Assembly (NCBI GenBank): GCA_023264215.1
Contig: JALQSY010000014.1
Location: 1 to 20,638, forward strand
Source of the DNA: Candidatus Nanopelagicales bacterium
Lineage (GTDB): Bacteria > Actinomycetota > Actinomycetes > S36-B12
Direction of reading: 5' to 3'
DNA: 20,638 nt
Part shown: positions 1 to 5,936 of the stretch, one piece after another
Layout of the letters: every line of letters starts with the position of its first letter
How positions within the stretch are numbered: position 1 is the first letter of the stretch
Program-made: the position numbers and the translations under genes
Notes under the pieces: generated by a model
Databases searched by the model: none
What the model saw: only the letters and a program-made list of their open reading frames with translations
Told to the model about the DNA's origin: nothing

Positions 1-917
1 CCGGTCGCGTCGGCCAGCAGCAGGACGGCAGCGTGCACGCGTTCCAGGTCTCGCAGCGCGCCGACTACATGGAGGTCGGCGTCGGCCTCGAGACGACCCT
101 CAAGCGCCCCATCATCAACACGCGCGACGAGCCGCACGCCGATCCGCGCCAGTGGCGGCGTCTGCACGTCATCGTGGGCGACTCGAACATGAGCGAGACC
201 ACCACCCTGGTCAAGGTGGCGTCGGCCGACCTGGTCCTGCGCATGCTGGAGTCCGGTGTCGTCCTGCGCGACCTCACCCTCGAGAACCCGATCAGGGCCA
301 TCCGCGAGATCAGTCACGACCCCACGGGCAGGCGTACCGTCAAGCTGGCCAACGGCCGCGAACTGACGGGCGTGCAGATCCAGACCGAGTTCTACGACAA
401 GGCGCGTGACTTCGCCGATCGCCAAGGGCTGCTCGACGACCCCGGGGGTGTCTACGCCCGCTGCCTCGACCTGTGGGAGCGCACCCTCAAGGCGGTCGAG
501 ACCCAGGACGTCTCCGGCATCAGCGAGGAGGTCGACTGGGCGATCAAGATGACCCTGATCGATCGCTACATGGCCAAGCATCAACTCAGCCTCTCGGATC
601 CACGCGTCGCCCAGTTGGACCTCGCGTACCACGATGTCACGCGATCCCGCGGCCTGTTCTACCTGCTGGAACGCCACGGGCGGGCGGCAAGGGTGACGCA
701 CGAGCCCGAGGTCTTCGAGGCCAAGTCGATCCCCCCGCAGACGACGCGCGCACGCCTGCGCGGGGAGTTCATCCGGCGCGCTCAGGAGCGAAGGCGCGAT
801 TTCACCGTCGACTGGGTGCACCTCAAGCTCAACGACCAGGCGCAGCGCACGGTGCTGTGCAAGGACCCGTTCCGGTCCGTCGACGAGCGGGTGAAGCGAC
901 TCATCGCGAGCATGTGA
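1..917 (+). CDS. pafA: Pup--protein ligase PafA, 3' part (5' end outside window)
   Basis: PafA joins the C-terminal glutamate of the small protein Pup to lysines of target proteins, marking them for the actinobacterial proteasome; it belongs to the glutamine-synthetase-like carboxylate-amine ligase superfamily and acts in the cytosol. The frame is open from base 3 and gives about 304 residues up to the TGA at 915-917; family members are about 450-480 residues, so roughly the first third, with the N-terminal nucleotide/metal-binding part, lies upstream of the window. Visible family blocks are [24 protein letters not shown] and [14 protein letters not shown]. The GTG at 33 is not the start, because residues upstream of it continue the family pattern (GRV...). 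The gene leads into fkbp1 after 25 bp and sits upstream of pafB/pafC as in other actinobacteria. Identification is by conserved motifs and context. Confidence 0.96.
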   Translation, partial: GRVGQQQDGSVHAFQVSQRADYMEVGVGLETTLKRPIINTRDEPHADPRQWRRLHVIVGDSNMSETTTLVKVASADLVLRMLESGVVLRDLTLENPIRAIREISHDPTGRRTVKLANGRELTGVQIQTEFYDKARDFADRQGLLDDPGGVYARCLDLWERTLKAVETQDVSGISEEVDWAIKMTLIDRYMAKHQLSLSDPRVAQLDLAYHDVTRSRGLFYLLERHGRAARVTHEPEVFEAKSIPPQTTRARLRGEFIRRAQERRRDFTVDWVHLKLNDQAQRTVLCKDPFRSVDERVKRLIASM

Positions 918-930
918 CATCGCCGCCGAC

Positions 931-936
931 TACGCT
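931..936 (+). promoter_or_regulatory. Putative -10 element for leaderless fkbp1
   Basis: TACGCT fits the actinobacterial TANNNT -10 hexamer and is followed by exactly six bases (GGCGCC) and the ATG at 943, which would place the transcription start at or next to the start codon. No Shine-Dalgarno sequence is visible in this gap and no good -35 hexamer lies at 16-18 bp spacing. The same layout recurs at helY, the M24 peptidase and ppm. Confidence 0.5.
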
Positions 937-942
937 GGCGCC

Positions 943-1530
943 ATGAGAATTCCCGCAACCCTCGCCGCCCTAGCCGTGTCCGCCCTGGTCGTGTCCGCCT
1001 GCGGTTCCAGTGACTCCGGCGGCTCCGACGGCTCGTCCTCGGCCCCGGCGGGCGGACCGTGGGCGACGAGCGACTGCGCGGTGATCGGGCCACCGTCGAC
1101 GCAGGCAGCGCTGCCCGAGGGCGCCGTGGTGGAGGGCGAGGTCGCGACGACGGCCACCGTCGGCACGGCGCCGACCGTCGCGGTCCTCGAAGGCGCTGTG
1201 CCCGTCACCAGCCTGGTGATCTCCGACGTCGTCACCGGCTCCGGAGCGGAGGTTGCTCCCGGCGCCACCGTGACCGTCGAGTACTGCGGGGTGGGGCTGG
1301 CCTCCGGAGCGATCTTCGACTCGTCGTGGGCGCGCGGTGAGCCGGCCACCTTCCCTCTCGGCGGAGTCATCACCGGCTGGCAGGAGGGCATCCCCGGGAT
1401 GCAGCCGGGCGGGCGGCGCCTGCTCATCATCCCCGCGGACATGGCCTACGGCGACGCGCCACCGCCGGGGGCTGGGATCGCGCCCGGGGAGACCTTGATC
1501 TTCGTGGTCGACATGATCTCCAGCCCGTAG
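943..1530 (+). CDS. Secreted lipoprotein FKBP-type peptidyl-prolyl isomerase
   Basis: This is a 195-residue cis-trans prolyl isomerase predicted to be anchored outside the membrane. Residues 1-19 form a signal peptide ending in a lipobox, VSAC, with Cys20 as the lipidation site. A Ser/Gly-rich linker (about 21-38) and an uncharacterised stretch follow, then one FKBP domain (about 88-193). Binding-pocket residues expected from FKBP12 are present: Tyr114, Phe125-Asp126, Phe137, Val142-Ile143, Trp146, Tyr169 and Phe187. Cys45 and Cys115 are the only other cysteines and could form a disulfide after export. It is a paralogue of the next gene (shared block GWQEGIPGM). The ATG at 943 is chosen because it gives a complete signal peptide and has a -10-like hexamer six bases upstream. 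The lnt gene at 13487 encodes the enzyme expected to N-acylate such lipoproteins. Confidence 0.9.
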   Translation: MRIPATLAALAVSALVVSACGSSDSGGSDGSSSAPAGGPWATSDCAVIGPPSTQAALPEGAVVEGEVATTATVGTAPTVAVLEGAVPVTSLVISDVVTGSGAEVAPGATVTVEYCGVGLASGAIFDSSWARGEPATFPLGGVITGWQEGIPGMQPGGRRLLIIPADMAYGDAPPPGAGIAPGETLIFVVDMISSP

Positions 1531-1559
1531 CATCGCTGTTCCCGCGTCCACTAGTCCCG

Positions 1560-1564
1560 AGGAG
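1560..1564 (+). promoter_or_regulatory. Shine-Dalgarno site for the cytosolic FKBP gene
   Basis: AGGAG lies six bases before the ATG at 1571, the classical ribosome-binding layout. It fixes the start of the second FKBP and contrasts with the first FKBP gene, which has no such site. Confidence 0.7.
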
Positions 1565-1570
1565 CCCCGG

Positions 1571-1930
1571 ATGTCCGAGAAGCCCGAGATCGACTTCATC
1601 GACGGCCCCGCGCCGGCTGAGTTGGTCATCACCGACATCGTCGTCGGCGACGGCGCCGAAGCCCGGCCCGGGGACCAGGTGCTCGTGCACTATGTCGGGG
1701 TCGACTTCGAATCCGGTGAGCAGTTCGACGCCTCGTGGGACCGGGGCGAGCCGATCCGCTTTCCCCTCAGCGGGCTCATCGCCGGCTGGCAGGAGGGCAT
1801 CCCGGGGATGCGCGTCGGCGGCCGACGTCAGCTGGTCATCCCCCCGGCGCTGGCGTACGGCGAGAGCGGCGCGCACCGCCTCGCGGGGCGCACGCTGGTC
1901 TTCGTGATCGACCTGCTCGAGGTGGGCTGA
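1571..1930 (+). CDS. Cytosolic FKBP-type peptidyl-prolyl cis-trans isomerase
   Basis: A 119-residue single-domain FKBP with no signal peptide or membrane segment, so a cytoplasmic prolyl isomerase/folding helper. Pocket residues of the family are in place: Tyr41, Phe52-Asp53, Phe64, Ile70, Trp73, Tyr96, His102 and Phe111. The length is close to human FKBP12 (108 residues) plus a short N-terminal tail. It follows the lipoprotein FKBP after 40 bp, has its own AGGAG ribosome-binding site, and ends 8 bp before pafB. The two FKBPs look like products of one duplication, one of which gained an export signal. A single FKBP or a pair between pafA and pafB is, as far as I know, common in Streptomyces-like genomes, but no functional link to pupylation is shown by the sequence. 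Confidence 0.95.
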   Translation: MSEKPEIDFIDGPAPAELVITDIVVGDGAEARPGDQVLVHYVGVDFESGEQFDASWDRGEPIRFPLSGLIAGWQEGIPGMRVGGRRQLVIPPALAYGESGAHRLAGRTLVFVIDLLEVG

Positions 1931-1938
1931 GCCGGTCC

Positions 1939-2871
1939 ATGGCGACCGATCGCACCGAGCGACTGCTCAACCTCGTCATCTGCCTGCTGGGCGCCAGGCG
2001 CCCGGTGAGCCGCGCCGTCCTGCGCGAGGGCATCCCCGGATACGGCGAGGCGACGAGCACCGAGGCCTTCGAGCGGATGTTCGAGCGCGACAAGGATGAG
2101 CTGCGGCAGATGGGCATCCCCGTCGAGACCGTGCTCAATGCTGCGGGCGAGGTGGAGGGCTATCGCATCCATCCGGACGACTACGCGATGCCGGACCTGA
2201 GCCTGGACCCGGCCGAGTGGGCTGTCCTCGGGCTCGCGGGGCGGATGTGGAACGAGGCCGCACTGGCCGCCCAGGCGGCGGCCGCGTTGCGCAAGATCGA
2301 GGCGACGACCGGTGAGCGTTCGGCGCAGCCCGACCTGGTCTCGATCCGGCCCGGCACGGGTGAGGAGACGCTGCCGACCCTGTGGGAGTCCATCCGCACG
2401 CGCAGCGCGATCCGGTTCGACTATCTCGGGCGGGGTCGGCAGGAGGTGCAGACGCGCACGGTGGAGCCGTGGGCGACGGTGTATCGACACGGTGCCTGGT
2501 ACCTGCTGGGCCTGAGCCGCGAACGAGGTGAGGCACGAGCCTTCCGGCTGTCCCGCATCCAAGGGCGTGTGACCATGCTGCGGGACAGCATGGTGCCGCC
2601 GACGCGCGAGGAGATCGACGCGGCGATCGCCACCATCGGCGGCCCGGCTCCTCGCGCCGATGCCGTGGTCGAACTGCCCGACTCGGGCGGGGCGCACCTG
2701 AAGAATCGCTCGACGGTGCGCGAGGACGGCCACTGGACGGTCCCGTACGCGGACGAGGACGTGCTGGTATCCGAGGTGACCGAGGCCGGGGGGCGCATCA
2801 TCGAACCACCATCGTTGGCGCAGGCCCAGGTGACTGCACTGGCGCGCGTGATGGCAGCGCACGATGGCTGA
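1939..2871 (+). CDS. pafB: WYL-domain transcriptional regulator PafB
   Basis: PafB pairs with PafC to form the PafBC activator, shown in mycobacteria to switch on the LexA-independent DNA-damage regulon from promoters with an unusual spacing. The 310-residue product has an N-terminal winged-helix DNA-binding region (about 1-80), then a WYL domain (about 145-210) containing Trp187-Tyr188-Leu189, and a C-terminal WCX-like region. The WYL domain is thought to sense single-stranded nucleic acid. The ATG at 1939 lies 8 bp after the fkbp stop; the only upstream site, GAGGTGG near 1919, is rather far, so translation probably depends on coupling. The last 8 bp overlap pafC, which fits equimolar production of the two partners. 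Despite the operon with pafA, PafBC is not known to be a proteasome component. Confidence 0.92.
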   Translation: MATDRTERLLNLVICLLGARRPVSRAVLREGIPGYGEATSTEAFERMFERDKDELRQMGIPVETVLNAAGEVEGYRIHPDDYAMPDLSLDPAEWAVLGLAGRMWNEAALAAQAAAALRKIEATTGERSAQPDLVSIRPGTGEETLPTLWESIRTRSAIRFDYLGRGRQEVQTRTVEPWATVYRHGAWYLLGLSRERGEARAFRLSRIQGRVTMLRDSMVPPTREEIDAAIATIGGPAPRADAVVELPDSGGAHLKNRSTVREDGHWTVPYADEDVLVSEVTEAGGRIIEPPSLAQAQVTALARVMAAHDG

Positions 2872-3796
2872 GCCCGCCGCGGTCCGGCTGTCGCGCCTGC
2901 TGTCCATGGTCCCCTGGCTCGAGCAGCATCCGGGGGTCTCTATCCAGGACGCCGCCGAGCACTTCGGCGTGACCCCCGCCGAATTCGAGCGCGACCTGTG
3001 GCTCACCATCTGCTGCGGCCTGCCCGGGCATGGCCCCGACCAGCTCATCGACATCCAGTTCTGGGACGACGACGGTGCCGTTCACGTCCTGGACCCGCAG
3101 ACCCTCGATCGACCCCTGCGGCTGAGCGCGAGCGAGGCGATGTCGCTGCTCGTCGGACTCCGACTCCTGGCGCAGGTGCCCGGTGAGCATGATCGGTCCG
3201 CGCTGGCGAGCGCGACCGCCAAGCTCGAGGCGGCATGCGACGTGGCCCAGGGTGCAGCGGTGGTCGTACCCGATCCCGCGGACGAGACCCTCGTCGCAGC
3301 GATCTCGCGTGCCATCGAGGCAGGACGTGCGGTGCGCATCGTCTACGCCGGCGCGACGAGGGATGAGCTCACCGATCGGGTGGTCGAGCCCGGCGAGCTC
3401 GTGCACCATGCGGGGCGGACCTATCTCATCGGGTGGTGCCGCGAGGCGGGCGCCGAGCGGACCTTCCGAGTGGACCGGGTCAGGCAGGTCGACATCCTCG
3501 ATGTGCAGGCATCTGCGCCCACCCCGCGGCCTGCCGTGACGGCACCGCCGGGAGAGACCGTCAGGCTCCACGTGACGCCAGCGTCCCGCTGGCTCCTGGA
3601 GAACTGGGCGGTCGATGATGCCGAGGAGCTCCCCGACGGCGACTGGCGGGCTACGGTCACGGTCGCGGATCGGGACTGGCTCACCCGGATCGTGCTCGGC
3701 CAGGCAGGCGGAGTCGTGGTCATGTCCCCGGCTGACCTGCGCCGGCAGATTCAGGAAGCGGCCGCTTCCGCCCACGCCCGCCTCGTGGGGAGCTAG
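2864..3796 (+). CDS. pafC: WYL-domain transcriptional regulator PafC
   Basis: This is the second subunit of the PafBC DNA-damage activator, also 310 residues and distantly similar to PafB throughout. An N-terminal winged-helix region (about 1-75) is followed by a WYL domain (about 140-205) and a C-terminal domain. The signature tripeptide reads Thr186-Tyr187-Leu188, so the Trp of WYL is replaced, whereas PafB keeps it; one partner may therefore differ in ligand contact. The ATG at 2864 lies inside the end of pafB (8-bp overlap), indicating translational coupling. The TAG at 3794-3796 sits in the loop of a strong hairpin, and the next gene (tatA) appears to have its own promoter, so the paf unit probably ends here. 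Confidence 0.92.
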   Translation: MAEPAAVRLSRLLSMVPWLEQHPGVSIQDAAEHFGVTPAEFERDLWLTICCGLPGHGPDQLIDIQFWDDDGAVHVLDPQTLDRPLRLSASEAMSLLVGLRLLAQVPGEHDRSALASATAKLEAACDVAQGAAVVVPDPADETLVAAISRAIEAGRAVRIVYAGATRDELTDRVVEPGELVHHAGRTYLIGWCREAGAERTFRVDRVRQVDILDVQASAPTPRPAVTAPPGETVRLHVTPASRWLLENWAVDDAEELPDGDWRATVTVADRDWLTRIVLGQAGGVVVMSPADLRRQIQEAAASAHARLVGS

Positions 3797-3807
3797 CCCC
3801 CCACGAG
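3782..3807 (+). terminator. GC-rich hairpin at the end of pafC
   Basis: CTCGTGGGG (3782-3790) pairs perfectly with CCCCACGAG (3799-3807) around an 8-base loop that contains the pafC stop codon. It is a 9-bp GC-rich stem at an operon boundary, but no T-run follows, so it would be a non-canonical (U-less) terminator or an attenuator/3'-end stabiliser. Confidence 0.5.
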
Positions 3808-3852
3808 CAGGCCCCCCGTGGCGATCCCGGGGTCAAATCCGGCACCGGGGGT

Positions 3853-3858
3853 TACGAT
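3853..3858 (+). promoter_or_regulatory. Putative -10 element for tatA
   Basis: TACGAT fits TANNNT in the 88-bp gap between pafC and tatA, after the hairpin. A start near 3865 would leave a leader of about 20 bases carrying AAAGG (3873-3877) as ribosome-binding site for the ATG at 3885. No recognisable -35 hexamer is seen. Confidence 0.45.
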
Positions 3859-3884
3859 GGCGGCACGCGACGAAAGGTGCCGTG

Positions 3885-4160
3885 ATGCCGTTCAACCTCC
3901 GGGGACCCGAACTCCTCGTGCTCGTCCTGATCATCCTGCTGCTCTTCGGTGCCAAGCGGCTGCCCGACGTGGCTCGCGGCCTCGGTCGCTCACTGCGGAT
4001 CTTCAAGGCCGAGACCAAGGACCTCCAGGCTCAGGACGGCGATGCCCCGGACGCCCCCGCCGCCGTCGAGGGATCCGCGCCGCAGGCGAGCCTGCCGCCG
4101 GCGGATGCTGCCCCGGAGGCGGACACGGCCAAGCCACAGGCTGAGCGCGCCGAGAGCTAG
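3885..4160 (+). CDS. tatA: Twin-arginine translocase subunit TatA
   Basis: TatA oligomerises to form the passage through which folded proteins with twin-arginine signals leave the cytoplasm. The 91-residue protein has the expected order: a single membrane helix (about 9-21), the Phe21-Gly22 hinge, an amphipathic helix (about 23-42, KRLPDVARGLGRSLRIFK) and a disordered Ala/Pro/Asp-rich tail. A Glu at position 9 near the start of the helix matches a polar residue typical of TatA. The ATG at 3885 is preferred over the adjacent in-frame GTG at 3882 because AAAGG lies seven bases upstream. tatC follows after 2 bp, so the two are certainly co-transcribed; no tatB is present in the window, as is usual at this locus in actinobacteria. 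Confidence 0.95.
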   Translation: MPFNLRGPELLVLVLIILLLFGAKRLPDVARGLGRSLRIFKAETKDLQAQDGDAPDAPAAVEGSAPQASLPPADAAPEADTAKPQAERAES

Positions 4161-4162
4161 CC

Positions 4163-5023
4163 ATGGCCGCCCCGCCGGAGACAAGTCCGCGGCGGCGCCG
4201 CTCGGGCTCCGGCGGCGATGCCGCGATGCCGCTCGTGGAGCACCTGCGCGAGCTCCGCAGCCGGCTCATGAAGGCCTCCCTGGCCATCGTCATCGGCATG
4301 GTGGTCGGGTGGATCTACTACGCCGACATCTTCGCGTGGCTGTCGGCGCCGTTCGAGGATGTCGTCAACCAGGCTCGCGCCGAAGGTCGCGACATCACTC
4401 TCGCCCTCACGGGCGTCGCCGACCCGTTCGTGCTGCAGCTGCAGGTCTCGGCGGTCACCGGCCTGCTGCTGTCGTCACCTGTGTGGCTGTACCAGCTCTG
4501 GCGGTTCGTCACGCCCGGCCTGCGACGCCACGAGCGCAGGTGGGCGATCGGCTTCGTCGCCGTCGCGGTGCCGCTCTTCGCCTCCGGAGTCCTGCTCGCC
4601 TACTGGGTCCTGCCCTACGGCCTGGAGATCCTCTTCGGGTTCACCCCGCAGAACGTGGAGAACATCGTCTCCGTCGATCGCTACCTGTCTTTCTTCATCC
4701 GCATGGTGATCGTCTTCGGGGTGGGCTTCCTGGCCCCGCTCATGCTCGTGGTGCTCAACTTCGCCGGCGTCCTGACGGGCAAGCGGCTGCTGTCGTGGTG
4801 GAGGTGGATCATCTTCGTCACCTTCATCTTCGCGGCTGTCGCCACGCCCACGGGAGACCCGATCAACATGCTGCTGCTGGCCGGGCCGATCCTCCTGCTC
4901 ATGACCATCGCCATCAGCATCTGCCTGGCGAATGACCGGCGGCGCGCCCGCAAGGGCGTCGCTCGCTACGACGAGTGGGATGACGACACCGCGTCACCGC
5001 TCGACACGGCTGATCAGGACTAG
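4163..5023 (+). CDS. tatC: Twin-arginine translocase subunit TatC
   Basis: TatC is the membrane receptor that recognises twin-arginine signal peptides and recruits TatA. The 286-residue product has six predicted membrane segments (about 36-54, 90-113, 127-149, 175-200, 213-229, 234-256). Family motifs are visible: EHLRELRSRL at 26-35 before the first helix, YQLWRFVTPGL with HERR (110-126) in the first cytoplasmic loop, and TPTGDPIN (228-235) before the last helix. An Arg/Ser-rich N-terminal extension of about 20 residues precedes the conserved core, and Met22 is a possible shorter start. The C-terminal tail is acidic. It lies 2 bp after tatA and 7 bp before the lipid-kinase gene. Confidence 0.96.
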   Translation: MAAPPETSPRRRRSGSGGDAAMPLVEHLRELRSRLMKASLAIVIGMVVGWIYYADIFAWLSAPFEDVVNQARAEGRDITLALTGVADPFVLQLQVSAVTGLLLSSPVWLYQLWRFVTPGLRRHERRWAIGFVAVAVPLFASGVLLAYWVLPYGLEILFGFTPQNVENIVSVDRYLSFFIRMVIVFGVGFLAPLMLVVLNFAGVLTGKRLLSWWRWIIFVTFIFAAVATPTGDPINMLLLAGPILLLMTIAISICLANDRRRARKGVARYDEWDDDTASPLDTADQD

Positions 5024-5030
5024 GGACCGC

Positions 5031-5927
5031 ATGGCGATCCGAGTGATCGCGAATCCCTCGTCGGGTCGCGGTCGAGCGGGACGGCTCGTGCCCCAGGTGA
5101 GCGACGCGCTCTCCGGCGCCGGAGTCCGGGCTGACATCGTCATCACGCGCGACGGCGCCGACTTCGCCCGTGCGGTGCGGGAGCGGCGCGACGCGGGGGA
5201 TGAGCGCGTCGTGGTCGTCGGCGGCGACGGGAGCATTCACCTCGCGGTCCAAGAGCTCGCCGGCTCGGCTACAGCCCTGGGGATCGTCCCCGCGGGCACC
5301 GGAGACGACAACGCCCGCATGCTCGGCCTGCCCCGGCGCGATGCGGGGGCTGCGGCCGTGCTGGCGGCGACGGGGGAGTTGTCCCGGGTCGATCTCGGGC
5401 ATGTCGTCACGGCGGACGGCACCGACCGCTGCTTCCTCGGTGTCATGTCCTCCGGCTTCGACTCGCTGGTCAACGAGCGGGCAAACCGCATGACCTGGCC
5501 ACCCGGGGACGCGCGCTACCTCGCGGCGATCCTGGCCGAGCTGAGGACCTTCTCCCCGGTGGCCTACTCGGCCGTCATCGACGGTCGAGAGGTGTCCGGC
5601 GAGGCGATGCTCGTCGCCGTAGGCAACGGCGCGTCATACGGCGGCGGCATGCGCGTGTGCCCCGCCGCGGACCCTGCGGACGGCTTCCTGGAGATCACCT
5701 GGCTGCACGGCGTCGGCACTCCGACGTTCCTGCGCGTGTTCCCCCAGGTGTTCAGCGGCAAGCATGTCCGCTCGCGCCATGTGTCCACGCTCAGGGCGCG
5801 ACGGCTCAGCCTCGAAGCGGAGGGCCAGATCGTCTACGCCGACGGGGAATTCGTCGGGCCGCTGCCGGCGGTGATCGACCTGCTTCCGGGGGCACTTGCC
5901 GTCGCACGGGGTCCTGCCTCGGCGTAG
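5031..5927 (+). CDS. Diacylglycerol-kinase-family lipid kinase
   Basis: This 298-residue soluble protein belongs to the DAGK/sphingosine-kinase catalytic family, which phosphorylates diacylglycerol or related lipids using ATP. The N-terminal nucleotide-binding lobe shows NPSSGRGRAGRL (8-19), the glycine-rich signature GGDGS at 64-68 (the common form is GGDGT) and PAGTGDDNAR at 87-96 (many members read GTGNDFAR). A C-terminal beta-rich lobe follows from about 130. The ATG at 5031 is 7 bp after the tatC stop and is preferred over frames reaching back into tatC, because the conserved strand begins immediately at residue 3. Its own TAG contributes to the putative helY promoter. The true lipid substrate cannot be read from the sequence; phosphatidylinositol mannoside- or glycolipid-related roles are only possibilities. 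Confidence 0.85.
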   Translation: MAIRVIANPSSGRGRAGRLVPQVSDALSGAGVRADIVITRDGADFARAVRERRDAGDERVVVVGGDGSIHLAVQELAGSATALGIVPAGTGDDNARMLGLPRRDAGAAAVLAATGELSRVDLGHVVTADGTDRCFLGVMSSGFDSLVNERANRMTWPPGDARYLAAILAELRTFSPVAYSAVIDGREVSGEAMLVAVGNGASYGGGMRVCPAADPADGFLEITWLHGVGTPTFLRVFPQVFSGKHVRSRHVSTLRARRLSLEAEGQIVYADGEFVGPLPAVIDLLPGALAVARGPASA

Positions 5928-5930
5928 CCT
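5925..5930 (+). promoter_or_regulatory. Putative -10 element for leaderless helY
   Basis: TAGCCT fits TANNNT and lies exactly six bases (GAGCCG) before the GTG at 5937. Its first three bases are the TAG stop codon of the lipid-kinase gene. No Shine-Dalgarno sequence is seen, consistent with a leaderless transcript. Confidence 0.45.
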
Positions 5931-5936
5931 GAGCCG

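Noticed and set aside
33..35. GTG as a possible start of pafA
   Set aside because: The reading frame is open to the left edge, the residues before it continue the PafA pattern, and the family is about 150 residues longer.
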